Source of the DNA: Aquarana catesbeiana
Taxonomy: Eukaryota; Chordata; Amphibia; Anura; Ranidae
Direction of reading: 5' to 3'
NCBI RefSeq assembly: GCF_042186555.1
Contig: NC_133324.1
Span: 68,127,703 to 68,191,702 of the forward strand
DNA length: 64,000 nucleotides
Shown here one piece after another: positions 20,642 through 31,570 of the stretch. The notes beneath the pieces are model-generated. The model did no database searches, was not told the origin of the DNA, and was given only the letters and a program-made list of their open reading frames with translations. The position numbers were made by a program, and so were the translations under genes. Every line of letters starts with the position of its first letter. Positions within the stretch are counted from its first letter, which is position 1.

Positions 20642-21421
20642 GTAGAACGTAAATGTACAATAATGCATTTGGGTGGCAAAAATATGAATGCAATCTATAC
20701 ACTGGGGGGAGAACCTCTGGGAGAATCTAGGATAGAAAAGGACCTGGGGGTCCTAGTAGATGATAGGCTCAGCAATGGCATGCAATGCCAAGCTGCTGCT
20801 AACAAAGCAAACAATATTGGCATGCATTAAAAAAGGGATCAACTCCAGAGATAAAACGATAATTCTCCCACTCTACAAGACTCTGGTCCGGCCGCACCTG
20901 GAGTATGCTGTCCAGTTCTGGTCTCCAGTCCTCAGGCAGGATGTACTGGAAATGGAGAGAGTACAGAGAAGGGCAACAAAGCTAATAAAGGGTCTGGAGG
21001 ATCTTAGGTATGAGGAAAGGTTGCGAGCACTGAACTTATTCTCTCTGGAGAAGAGACGCTTGAGAGGGGATACGATTTCAATTTATAAATACCGTACTGG
21101 TGACCCCACAATAGGGACTTTTTTGTGGAAAGGAGTTTAACAAGACTCGTGGCCACTCATTAAAATTACAAGAAAAGAGGTCTAACCTTAAACTACGTAG
21201 AGGTTTCTTTAATGTAAGAGTGGCAAGGATGTGGAATTCCCTTCCACAGGCGGTGGTCTCAGCGGGGAGCATCGATAATTTCAAAAAATTATTAGATAAG
21301 CACCTGAATGACTGCAACATACAGGGATATACAATGTAATACTGACACATAATCACACACATAGGTTGGACTTGATGGACTTGTCTCTTTTTTTAACCTC
21401 ACCTACTATGTAACTATGTAA
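20642..21421 (+). pseudogene. CR1-type LINE, 3' fragment
   Basis: This covers the C-terminal part of the LINE ORF2 (YKTLVRPHLEYAVQFWSP, RRATKLIKGLEDL, LNLFSLEKRRLRGD) and the 3' UTR ending GGTTGGACTTGATGGACTTG ... ACTATGTAACTATGTA, the typical CR1-family tail. Frames are broken near 20820. It is 5' truncated, as most LINE copies are. Confidence 0.85.
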
Positions 21422-21677
21422 GATATAGTTCTGGCGGAGGCATGCCCACATCAGCCAAGCTCCCTGCAACTCCATTTGCGATAATGTTACAAGTTTGGTG
21501 ATAATGGAATAATAAAAGCTGTTTCTCACTGCAGGAACAATGTGTCCTAGACGAGGAGAGGGAGTTTTTGTGGGTCAGTTTGGGTAAAGCCTTTAGTGAA
21601 GGAGCCTTTTCCCAAATGGTGAAGGGCTTCCTTACCAGTGCATTGGTTTAAATGTAAACAGTTTACCTACTGGGGAT
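21422..21677. other. No feature recognised
   Basis: Short spacer between the CR1 tail and the next TTAA element. Confidence 0.4.
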
Positions 21678-22477
21678 TTAACCACTTAAGGGCCGAGCCT
21701 CTTTCTGAGATTTGTTGTTTACAAGTTAAAAACAGTTTTTTTTTTTGCTAGAAAATAACTTAGAACCCCCAAACATTATATATTTTTTTCCTAACACCCT
21801 AGAGGATAAAATAGCGGTCGTTGCAATACTTTCTGTCACACCGTATTTGCTCAACGCTCTTACAAGCGCATTTGTTTTGGAAAAAATTCACGTTTTTGAA
21901 TTAACAAAAAAACAGTAAAGTTAGCCCAATTTTTTTATATTGTGAAAGATAATGTTATGCTGAGTAAATTGATACCCAACATGTCACGCTTCAAAATTGC
22001 ACCCGCTCGCTGGAATGGCGACAAACTTTTACCCTTAAAAATCTCCATAGGCAACGTTTAAAAAATTCTACAGGTTGCATGTTTTAAGTAAAAGAGGAGA
22101 TCTTGGGCTAAAATTATTGCTCTCGCTCTACCGTTCGCGGCGATACCTCACATGTGTGGTTTGAACACCGTTTTCATATGCGGGCGCTACTCACGTATGC
22201 CTTCACTTCTGCACGCGAGCTCGGCGGGATGGGGAGCGTTTAAAATAAATGTTTTTTTTTCTTATTTATTTTACCATTTATTCTTTATTTTTACACTGTT
22301 TAAAAAAAAAAAAATGTGTCTCTTTTATTCCTATTACAAGGAATGTAAACATCCTATTAGATTATAAGCTCTTCTGAGCAGGGCCCTCTTAATCCTATTG
22401 TATTGTATTATATTATAACTGTATTGTCTCCCTTTTATATTGTAAAGCGCTGCGTAAACTGTTGGCGCTATATAAAT

Positions 22478-22509
<32 letters not shown>

Positions 22510-22988
22510 GAAAAAAAAGCATGACAGGACCTCTTAAATATGAGATCTGGTGTCAAAAAGACCTCACATCTCATACAATAAAAAAAAATAAAAAATTGTC
22601 ATTTAAAAAAGTAATAAAAAAAAAGTCTCTTTAAGAGCTGTGACGTTTTGACGTCGCTTCCGCCCTGCATTGTTATGGAGACGGATGGGGGCCATCTTCC
22701 CCTCACTCGTCTCCATGCTCCGCATGGAAGAGGATCAGATCGCCTCCGCCGCTGCCGACTGACCCGGTAAGCGGCGGAGGGCACGGAGCGCGGTGGGAGG
22801 GGGGGCCCTCTCCCGCCGCCTATAAAAGTGAACTCGCGGGGAATCCGCTGCAGGGACCCCTCTTCTCAGAAACCGGACCGCCGGCCGAGCACGAGGATAC
22901 CAGGGCTATGGCAGCTAGCTGCTGTCATAACAACGATATCCCCTGTCACATTTAGGACGTATATCGGCGTGCGGCGGTCTGGAAGTGG
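21678..22988 (+). mobile_element. TTAA-family element (subfamily 2) with nested SINE
   Basis: TTAA (21678-21681), then CCACTTAAGGGCC; the 3' end reads GTCTGGAAGTGG (to 22988) followed by TAGC instead of TTAA. The 5' block (AACTTAGAACCCCCAAACAT) recurs at about 31076. The GC-rich 3' third includes inverted repeats around the GGCGGAGG and CCGCCGC runs. It is interrupted by the SINE-like insertion at 22352-22510. Confidence 0.7.
22352..22510 (+). mobile_element. SINE-like element with (AAT)n tail
   Basis: It begins around TTAGATTATAAGCTCTTCTG, contains GAGCAGGGCCCTCTTAATCC and GTAAAGCGCTGCGTAAACTG, and ends in about nine AAT units. The same sequence is at 34475-34625, also inside a TTAA element. 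Confidence 0.75.
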
Positions 22989-22989
22989 T

Positions 22990-23500
22990 AGCGTAATTGT
23001 GGCCAGACTATGGGCATTTAAGTATTTACATATTGTTAACAAGCAATAGACGAGCTTCAAAACAAGCCTTTGCTGACCTCTGTAGCTGCAGGCACTGGAG
23101 AGCAATTCATCCGTTCACAGCAGAAGCACTGAAGACCTGCTTCCTTGTATCTTGTAACCCCTCTCCTCCCATTCAATGGTAACTCAGCAGTTCAACTCAG
23201 GTCACTCTGCTCCCACCTCCCTGCAGTGACTCAACAACATAGCTAAGCCTGCTTCACCAGCAATGCCCTTAAGGGTGTGCTTTAGTCCACCCCCTGAAGG
23301 GGTAGGACCTCTCCCTGATCCCCCAGGTTTTCTGACAGGGGCATAGGGTACCTATGATCTGTTTAGCCAAAAGGCCTGATGGCCACACATCCTTTCTCCA
23401 GACGTCAAGGCAAGCCTGAGGACTCACACCCTCCATCTTAGTGAGAAGAAAAAACACACACAAAAGTGAAAGTGACAAACAGTGGAGGGAAAAAAAAAAT
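22990..23500. other. No gene; short U2-like string
   Basis: At 23363-23376 the minus strand reads GGCCTTTTGGCTAA, identical to part of the U2 snRNA 5' domain, but similarity stops there. The rest is unclassified. Confidence 0.3.
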
Positions 23501-23501
23501 A

Positions 23502-23947
23502 CAGTGGTACTTTGGATTACGAGCATAATTTGTTCCAGAAGAATGCTTGTAATCCAAAGCACTCATATATCAAAGCGAGTTTCCCCATAGGAGTCAATAG
23601 AAACTCAGATAATTCGTTCCACAGTGACTTCTATTGTAGGCAGTACCGCATGTGGCCAGAGGTGGGGGGCGCCGGAGACACTCGGAAACACTCGGAGCCG
23701 CTCTGATGCACTGGAGGAGGCTCAGAGACACTTTGGAACAAAGTGTTTCTGAGTGTCTCCGAATGGCTCAGAGTGTCACCAGCGCCCCCGCACCTCGGGC
23801 CAAATGCAGCACTGCACACCCCAGAGGCATGAATCCTGCTCGTTTTGCAAGACAACGCTCACAAGCCAAGTCAGGATTTTTTAAAAATAATAGCTCGTAT
23901 TGCGAAACGCTCGTTAACAGCGTTACCCACAATCCAAGGTAATACTG
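23502..23947. mobile_element. Tc1/mariner-superfamily MITE (446 bp)
   Basis: TA flanks both sides (23500-23501, 23948-23949). The ends CAGTGGTACTTTGGATTACG and inverse CAGTATTACCTTGGATTGTG are about 70% alike over 24 bp, similar to pogo/Tigger-type termini. The middle has inverted GAGTGTCTCCG / CGGAGACACTC copies. Confidence 0.7.
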
Positions 23948-23949
23948 TA

Positions 23950-24392
23950 AATAAGTGGCGGTGCACTGGTCGGGCCCTGAGGCCTGGACAACGAAAATTG
24001 CTCCGGACAGCCCTAAAAGGCGCAGTGCAGAAAAAGTTTTGGTGACTGTGACCATGTGCCTGTTCACACCGTGGGGTTCCAAGCCCAAGGCTTACTAAGA
24101 GCACTACTAGGGCGCCCACTCCCAGGGGGCACAGACACCACGGACTCTATGCCTTCCCAGCCCATGGCCAGACAAGGTAAATCTACTCAAATAAGGAGGA
24201 ACTAACTAGGCTCTACCAGTTTTCCCAGGGCAATTACTCCTTTGCCCCAACTGCCTGCTGATACCCTGGTTTCTGTTCCAACCGGTACTAGCCTTCCAAG
24301 CCCCCATCACTCCAGCAAGGATACATAGCCAGACACTCCAGCCTTGGTCAGGCAAGAATAATAGCACAGCACCCCTACTGGACACTAATAAG
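23950..24392. other. No feature recognised
   Basis: Proline-codon-rich low-complexity translation only; no gene supported. Confidence 0.35.
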
Positions 24393-25638
24393 AACAGACC
24401 AATCTATTAACCTTCTATGAGGAGGTGAGTTGCCATCTAGATAAAGGAAGGCCTGTAGATGTGGTATATCTGGATTTTGCAAAGGCATGCGATACAGTTC
24501 CCCACAAACATCTTTACTGTACAAACTAAGGTCTATCGGCATGGACCATAGGGTGAGTACATGGATTGATAAGTGGCTACAGGGGCGAGTCCAAACGGTG
24601 GTGATAAATGGGGAGTACTTGGAATGTCCGGGATGGAAATTGGGGTACCCCAGGGCTCTGTCCTGGGACCAATCCTATTAATTTATTCATAAACGACCTG
24701 GAGGACGGGATAAACAGTTTAATCTCTGTATTTGCGGACGATACTAAGCTAAGCTGGGCAATAACTTCTCCGCAGGATGTGGAAACCTTGCAAAGAAGAT
24801 CTGAACAAATTAATGGGGTGGGCGACTACATGGCAAATGAGGTTTAATGTAGAAAAATGTAAAATAATGCTTTTTGGTGCCAAAAATATGAATGCAATTT
24901 ACTCGCTAAATTGGGGGGAGAACCTCTGGGGGAATCTAGGATGAAAAAGGACCTGGGGGTCCTAGTAGATGATAGGCTCAGCAATGGCATGTAATGCCAA
25001 GCTGCTGCAAGCAAAGCCAACAGAATATTGGCATGCATTAAAAAGGGGATTCATTCCAGAGATAAAACTGTAATTCTCCCACTCTACAAGAATCTGGTCT
25101 GGCCACACCTGGAGTATGCTGTCCAGTTCTGGGCACCAGTCCTCAGGAAAGTTGTACTGGAACTGGAGAGAGTCCAGAGAAGGGCAACAAAGCTAATAAA
25201 GGGACTGGAGGATCTCAGCTATGGGGAAAGACTACAAGCACTGAACTTATTCTCTCTGGAGAAGAGACGCTTGACAAGGGATATGATTTCAATGTAAATA
25301 TACCGTACTGGCGACCCTAGCATAGGGAAAAAAACTTTTTCAGTGAAAGGGAATTTAAAAAGATACGCGGCCATTCACTAAAATTAGATGCGAAGCAGTT
25401 TAACCTTAAGTTGTGTACAGGGTCTTTACCGTAAGAGCGGTAAAGATGTGGAATTCTCTTCCACAAGCAGTGGTATCAGTGGGGAGCATTGATAATTTCA
25501 AAAAACTATTAGATGGGTACCTTAACAACCACAACATACAGGGATATACAATGTAATACTAACGTAAAAGCACACACATAGGTTGGACTGGATGGACTTG
25601 TGTCTTTATTCAACCTTACCACCTGTGTAACTATGTAG
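24393..25638 (+). pseudogene. CR1-type LINE with reverse transcriptase remnant
   Basis: The RT palm is readable across two frames: [30 protein letters not shown] (about 24640-24680) and the catalytic FADD at 24731-24742. The C-terminal conserved region and the 3' UTR ending in GTAACTATGTA follow. At least two frameshifts and several stops make it inactive. It is 5' truncated within the RT. Confidence 0.88.
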
Positions 25639-25820
25639 ACACTAGACAGTTTGTAAGAAGGTTTGAAGGAAGGGATTTTTAAGGTGCCAAAACATTGACT
25701 AATACATATAATAAAATTACATTTTTATTTTTAGAAATATAAAATCATTTTAATAAAAAATAGGCAAAAGGTATACAAAAGTAGTAATTCCATACAGTCG
25801 TCAGGTAAGTACAATGGTTT

Positions 25821-25866
25821 CCGCTCTACATGTTTCACCAAGACAAAATGGCTTCTTCAGGAGTAT
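25821..25866 (-). ncRNA. Hammerhead-ribozyme-like motif, best conserved copy
   Basis: On the minus strand: stem I CUC (25863-25861), exact CUGAAGA (25860-25854), one A, stem II GCCA (25852-25849) pairing with UGGU (25840-25837), exact GAAA (25836-25833), CAUG (25832-25829), UA (25828-25827), and stem I partner GAG. Stem III is the palindrome ACAUGU, allowing dimer pairing as described for minimal hammerheads of Penelope-like elements. The extra A between CUGANGA and stem II departs from the classical consensus and occurs in all copies here. Activity is untested. Confidence 0.6.
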
Positions 25867-25940
25867 TATGAAGCCTTGTACGTTACTGCCACCTGAGTAG
25901 GGGCACAGTCTAAATCAAATGGAAAGAATCTTTTTTATTT

Positions 25941-25975
25941 AGATACTACACTTACTTGATCTTAGCCAAAAGGCC
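25941..25975 (-). pseudogene. U2 snRNA 5'-domain fragment
   Basis: The minus strand reads GGCCTTTTGGCTAAGATCAA then GTAAGTGTAGTATCT. This is the highly conserved U2 stem-loop I to branch-point-recognition segment, except for a 4-nt AAGT duplication. The rest of U2 is absent, so it is a short retro-copied or chimeric fragment. It lies about 75 bp from the hammerhead-like motif. Confidence 0.8.
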
Positions 25976-25979
25976 CTGC

Positions 25980-26469
25980 TACACTTCCCACCAGTGACTT
26001 ACCAGAGCTCTGTGTACATTAGAGATTAGATGGCTGGTAGGCTGCTAAGTCACTGCTGGGAGGGTAGATAAGGGTGAGCTGAGTTGCTGAGTCTCTATTG
26101 GGTTGTAGATCCAGATTAGCTGAGCTGCTGAGAGGGAGAAGCAGGGGATCTGAGCTACAGAGTCACTTCTGGGAGGGAAAGCAGGGTTAAAGTGATTGTA
26201 AACCTCTGAAATTAAAAATAAATCAAATATATTTTTCCTTAGTGTGTACTTGACTCAATCCAAAGCACCTAGTGTGATTTCTGTCTCCTCTCTCGTTTCC
26301 TCCGCTATCTGCATGTGTCACCTCTAACAGTTTATGCTGAAACTAAAGCTAATTTTCTGTAATTGTAGCATTTTAAACATGGTGAAATGTGCAATCCTGG
26401 GAGATGCCTCTCCTACCCTTCCAGCACACAGCAGGTGATTGACAGCCTCAGCTGTGCATGTTTCCCTAT
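25980..26469. other. No gene
   Basis: TTAAAGTGATTGTAAACCTC at about 26188 is the end of a further common repeat whose partner end is not found here. Nothing else is supported. Confidence 0.35.
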
Positions 26470-26815
26470 GACACTGTGGGCCCTGATTATCAGTGCAGCC
26501 CCTTGAGTGCTGCCTTTCAGTGACCATCAGTGATGACTGTCAGTGCCCATCAGTGCTGCCTTTCAGTGTCAATCAGTGCTGCCTTTCAGTGCCCATCAGT
26601 GCTGCCTTTCAAGTGCCCATCAGTGCTGCCTATCAGTGTTCATCAGTGCCACTTATCAGTGCCACCCATCAGTGCAGCCTATCAGTGCCGCAAATAAGTG
26701 CCACATATCAGTGCCTCCTCATTAGTGCCACCTCATCGGTGCCCATCAGTGCCACCTCATCAGTGCCCATCAGTGCCGCCTCATCAGTGCCCATCAGTGC
26801 CACCTCATCAGCACG
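26470..26815. repeat. CAGTGCCCATCAGTGCYGCC minisatellite
   Basis: An irregular array of about 23-bp and shorter units with CAGTGC every 11-23 bp. It sits just upstream of a TTAA-element 3' block. The inverse of the same minisatellite lies at 29126-29725, so it belongs to this element subfamily. Confidence 0.8.
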
Positions 26816-26819
26816 CATA

Positions 26820-27066
26820 TAACAGAAAGAAGAAAATCTTTTTTTTTTTTTCAAAATTTTCAGTTTGTCTAGAAAAAAATAAAAAACTCAGTGGGGATAA
26901 AATGCCACCAAAAGAAAGCTCCATCTGTCTCAAAAAATGATAAAAAGTTAATTTGGGTACAGGATTGCATGATCGCGTAATTGTCATTTAAAGTGCGAAA
27001 ACACTAAAATCTGAAAATTGGCATGGACAGGAAGGGGATCAAAGTGCCCGGTAGGCAAGTGGTTAA
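26820..27066 (+). mobile_element. TTAA-family element, 3' end
   Basis: The conserved 3' block (AATGCCACCAAAAGAAAGCT) ends in CCGGTAGGCAAGTGG then TTAA (27063-27066). Confidence 0.75.
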
Positions 27067-27117
27067 TGCTAATTTTAATGCTGGCATTAATTAATCTTCG
27101 GGGCTAAACTTTGTATA

Positions 27118-27865
27118 TTAACCACTTGCCGACTGGCTCACGCCGATATACATTGGCAGAGTGGCACAGGTGTGCAAAAGGACGTACCCGTACATCGCTG
27201 CGTCATCAGCGATGTCCGCCGGTGGCCCGCGATCGTGGCACGGAGAGGCAGAACGTGGCGATGCCTATGTAAACAAGGCATTTCCCTGTTCTGCCTAGCA
27301 ACATGACAGGGATCTACTGCTCCCAGTGATTGGGAGCAGTGATCTCTGCAATGTTCTAGTGAGCCCATCCCCCCTACAGTTAGAACACGCTGAGGGAACA
27401 CAGTTAACCCCTTGATCGCCTGCTAGTATTTAACACCTTCCCTACCAGTGACATTTACACAGTAATCAGTGCATTTTTATAGCACTGATCGCTGTATGTG
27501 TCACTGGTCCCACAATAATGTCAAAAGTGTCCGATGTGTCCGCCGCAATGTCGCAGTCATGATAAAAATCGCAGATGGCCGCCATTACTAGTAAAAAAAT
27601 AATAATAAAAATGACATAAATCTATCCCCTATTTTGTAGACGCGATAACTTTTGCGCAAACCAATCAATATACACTTATTGCGATTTTTTTAACCAAAAA
27701 TATGTAGGAGAATACATATCGGCCTAAACTGTGGAAGAAATTTGTTCTTTTATATATATTTTTGGGGATATTTATTATAGCAAAAATTAAAAAAAAAAGC
27801 AAAAGTAAAAAAAATGTTTTTTTTTTCAAAATTGTCGCTCTTTTTTTGTTCTTAGCACAAAAAAT
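27118..27865 (+). mobile_element. TTAA-family element, 5' part
   Basis: TTAA (27118-27121) then CCACTTGCCGACTGG. The internal blocks follow to about 27865, where the 3' block is missing. A perfect 10-bp hairpin lies at 27316-27325/27331-27340. Confidence 0.75.
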
Positions 27866-29120
27866 GGAGTCTGCTCATGGGTAAATTTAAAAGTTTAAAA
27901 TGTAGCACAGGAAAGTTTTATTCTGTAATTATTTGGTTTATCCCAGGAACTGCAATATCTGTTTTTAGGATCACTGTAACTAGGTTGCTACATTTCTTTT
28001 GGGTTAAAGAAGTGTGTGATTTTTGGCCGCGCAAATAGTCTAACACTGATTGCGCAGTTTTTATTAGAATGAATATTTAATATGTGTGCTGGAAATCTTC
28101 TATACAGAAAAAATAAAAAAATAAAGAGAAAAAAAAACGTCCCTTGGAAAGAGTACGGCTTGGCTAAAAAACAAACTCTTTCCTCGACCATCCCCAAGTC
28201 ATTATACGGCATGGTATTTCAGCCGTGAGCTTTGAAACACTCCCTTGGCGCCTCTCAGCGCCGTGTACTAATTGAGCGATGTCAAAGCACTTCTTCCCAC
28301 ACACTTTTTTTTTTTTTTTCAGGTTACAAAACTACCACCTCAGCTGAAATGAACTGTTTTGCGGTCATCAATGCAAAAATGTCTCAGTGTTACTCTTGGC
28401 AGAGGCAATGTCAATTAAACCTGCAAGCCATGTCAAAGAGGTTAAAGCCGACTTATGCTATGCTTCCTCGGTCAGAAAAACATCTTCATTTCCTTGCTAA
28501 TTATGCTCCGCTTCTGTGTCCGCCAGTGCAGTTTTTGTAAAGTGTTTACTTAGAACAAGCTAAATCAATTTTTTTTTTTTTATGGCAGCACTTTGCATTG
28601 AAAACTGCAGTGAAAATTGTTTTAGGTTTAAGCATAGTCATAGCGTGGGCAAAGCTCCCCTGTCGATCAACATGCAACGCAAATTTCTCAGTCAAATCAT
28701 TTTTCTTTCAAGAAATACAGACCCAGTGATGTCATCTTTTGCTTAATGTTTGGTGGAGTTTAGATGTTCTTTTGAAAGCAGGAGCATTATATGAAAGAAC
28801 ACACCCCTAGCATCCTTTTAGTCGTGCATGCTCCTCCTCGACTTTAAGTGCTGCAGACATTGATTGTGCAATCTGCTGATCAGTTGCTTCATTTTTAATT
28901 CCCTCTGTGACAGTGTTTTGTCTATTTATGGTGTCAGAGAAGATATATCACTCACAGGGTTCTTGATGGTGCATGTTGAGTGTGACGGAACCGCTTGACT
29001 CCCCCATGATTAGGTGCTTCCCGCCAAACAGTGTCTCCTGCCCACCAAACTGTTCCAGCAAACCGAGAGCTAATACCAGCCCTGTTACCCCAAGCATCGT
29101 ACACAGATAAGATGTTGAGG
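27866..29120. other. Mostly single-copy sequence, no supported gene
   Basis: A 102-codon frame (28232-28540) follows a pyrimidine tract ending CAG (28321), resembling an acceptor site, but the protein is not recognised and lacks domain features. I do not call it a gene. 28560-28930 lacks repeat signatures and could hold conserved noncoding sequence. Confidence 0.3.
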
Positions 29121-29125
29121 TCAAA

Positions 29126-29725
29126 CAACTAATACGTGGCACTGATGACAGATGGCACTAATACATGGCACTGATGACACGTGACACTGATGACAGATGG
29201 CATTAATATGTGGTACTGACACGTGGCACTGATGACAGGTGGCACTGATGACAGATGGCACTGATACGTGGCACTGATGACACGTGGCACTGATGACAGA
29301 TGGCACTAATATGTGGCACTGATGACAGATGGCACTAATACGTGGCACTAATGACACTGATGACAGATGGCACTGATATGTGGCACTTATGACAGATGGC
29401 ACTAAAACATGGCACTGATAACAGATGGCACTGATACCTGGCACTGATGACAGATGGCACGTGACACTGACAGGTGGCACTGATGACAGATGGCACTATG
29501 TGGCACTGATGACAGATGGCACTATGTGGCACTGATAACAGATGGCACTATGTGGCACTGATGACAGAGGGGACAGATGGCACTGGGGACAGATGGCAGG
29601 GACATGACAGCGGGGACAGATGGCACTGGGGATAGATGGCAGGGACATGACAGTGGGGACAGATGGCACTGGGGATAGATGGCAGGGACATGACAGTGGG
29701 GACAGATGGCAGGGACAGATGGCAG
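29126..29725. repeat. GGCACTGATGACAGAT minisatellite
   Basis: Dozens of 14-30 bp variants of GGCACTGATGACAGATGGCA, passing after 29570 into GGGGACAGATGGCAGGGACA units. The frames across it on both strands are repeat artefacts. Confidence 0.9.
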
Positions 29726-29734
29726 TGGGGAGAC

Positions 29735-30110
29735 TTTTTTCGTTTTTTTTTTTTTTACTTACCGCCGCAGCGGTTCGCTCTCCCTCCTCACACGCTGTCT
29801 CTGTGTGAGGAGGCAGAGCCGCAGAACACCGGCGATGAGAGATGATCTCATATGTCATATGTAAACATATGAGATCGTCTCTCATTGGCACCGCCGATTG
29901 CGCTGAAAACAGCCGCTATGATTGGCCGTTTTCAGCGATCTGTGACTGGCTGTGTCCGAGGGACACGGCCAGCACAGAACTTCCCCGATGCGCGCCCGCG
30001 GGAGCGCGCATCGCGGAAGTAAACACCAGGACGTCCAGGGACGGCCGCCCAGCAGATAGCGTCCGCGCTGCAGCCGTCTTTCGGCTATAGCGCGGGCGCG
30101 AAGTGGTTAA
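29735..30110 (-). mobile_element. TTAA-family element end
   Basis: The unit ends GCGCGAAGTGG (to 30106) then TTAA (30107-30110). It includes palindromes ATGAGAGATGATCTCATATG (about 29834-29885) and GCGCGCCCGCGGGAGCGCGC. With the minisatellite it would form one element in minus orientation; its other end is not identified. Confidence 0.65.
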
Positions 30111-30169
30111 TTAACCAGTAATCTAATTAACAAACATATAACATCCCACAATAGATAGCTAACAAGGTG

Positions 30170-30542
30170 GAGTGGACACAATACTAGCAGACATACAGAA
30201 ACAATAGGTGACCTAACTAAGCTGGGAGAGACACAAACTTGTGTATTCTGTCCACTAGAAAAGTCTCCAGAAGACATACAATGTTCCAGCAGTCTGATAC
30301 AGTGGGATTGATTTATCTTCATAGATCTCTTGAGGATTATGGTTGATAAATATTTATGTCCCAAGTGAAGGAGCCTCTCCAACCCAGTCTGCAGGAGGGC
30401 CACCATATTCTCTTTGACCATTAGCCTGTACAAGATTATCATTGCACCTTTCCATCCACTTCAGAAGGGAAGCTTTATTGTCCTTATTCTGAAAATTAAC
30501 CCGAGCCTTGTTCTCAGCGTCCATTACATGGTTGTCCATCAT
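30170..30542 (-). pseudogene. dnd1: Probable dnd1-like (dead end, RRM family) pseudogene
   Basis: On the minus strand the translation includes DNKASLLKWMERC, then LVQANGQREYGGPPADWVG (about 30431-30375), then a stop, then IFINHNPQEIYEDKSIPLYQ. NGQRKYGGPPPGW directly before RRM1, with a preceding NKA..L..W..., is characteristic of the DND1/A1CF/RBM46/hnRNP-R group, and the upstream spacing looks most like DND1. The in-frame stop replaces a codon before RRM1, and the frame shifts near 30265, so RRM1 is broken. DND1 is a germ-cell mRNA-binding protein; germline expression makes retroposed copies plausible. Lack of an intron suggests a processed copy, but a single decayed exon is also possible. 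Confidence 0.55.
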
Positions 30543-30544
30543 TG

Positions 30545-31400
30545 GAGAATGATCTGCTCTCTCCAGGGGCTATAATCTGTGGATAGGCTTGCCTCTAGCA
30601 CTTTCCAAAAGCCCCTGTCCTGGTTGGGTCTGGCACATTGAGTACCTCCAGGATGGCTATTCTGAGTGGAGAAAACTGGTTTTATGGTTTTCTCCAGGAT
30701 TGGTAAATCCTGAATTGAGTTCTAGAGTCCAAAATCGTTGAGTCTTGGGAGGGATGGAGCATCTAACCCTGTGTCCATATCTTATCTGAAGATCTGCACA
30801 CTGATGGTGCAGGTGTGCCCAACCTTTTTAATCAAGGGGCTGTCTGTGATCCAGGGCTCCTTTCCCCTGGTTACAAGGTTGAGATGGAGCAGCATGTGGG
30901 TGGAGAGACACTAGGAGAGTGTCTACCCTGGGTTCAAGGATAGGTGGCCAGATCTGACCAGGCTGTGGCCTGAAAGTGATTTTAAAGTGATAATCACTTG
31001 CCAACCAGGCCCATTCTGACATTCCTCTCCTACATGTAAAAATCTGTGTTTTTTTGCTAAAATATAGAATATTACTTAGAACCCCCAAACATTTATATAT
31101 ATATATTTTAGCAGAGACCCTAGGAAATAAAATAGCGATCATTGCAATTTGTTATGTGACACGGTATTTGCGCAGCAGTTTTTCAAACACTTTTTTTGGG
31201 AAATAAAACACTTTCATGAAAAAAACTAAACAAAAAACAATATTTACCCTAATTTTTTGTAAAATGTGAAAGATGATGTTACGCTGAGTAAATAGATACC
31301 TATAACATGTCACACTTAATAATTGTAATACAAAACGAGTTAGCCCATGAGACTTTAAATGAGTTAGTCATAGAGGTCATAACTAATGAGTATAGTAAAT
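30545..31400. other. No gene; TTAA subfamily-2 remnant
   Basis: About 30985-31330 repeats the 5' half of the element at 21682 (AATCACTTGCCAACCAGG, ACTTAGAACCCCCAAACATT). Both ends are eroded. The remainder is unclassified. Confidence 0.45.
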
Positions 31401-31529
31401 TAATAAGGATTTATTAGGGTTCCAAGGACATAACCATAAATGAAAATAAAAACATCATGACGCATATCTTGACCATTAACATGTTTGTTACAGTACTGAA
31501 AATACATAGTATACATATACAACTTTTGT

Positions 31530-31570
31530 ACTCGACGCGTTTTGTGAGCTCTGCTTGCTTCCTCAGGAGT
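31530..31570 (-). ncRNA. Hammerhead-ribozyme-like motif, degenerate
   Basis: On the minus strand ACUC (31570-31567) pairs with GAGU (31533-31530) as a 4-bp stem I. CUGAGGA (31566-31560) fits CUGANGA. The second core box is AAAA (31543-31540) instead of GAAA, followed by CGCGUC. Stem II is weak. Probably inactive. Confidence 0.45.

Noticed and set aside
29121..29891. 119- and 131-codon minus-strand frames rich in SVPxISAICHQCH
   Set aside because: Translation of the GGCACTGATGACAGAT minisatellite; periodic, with parallel frames open.
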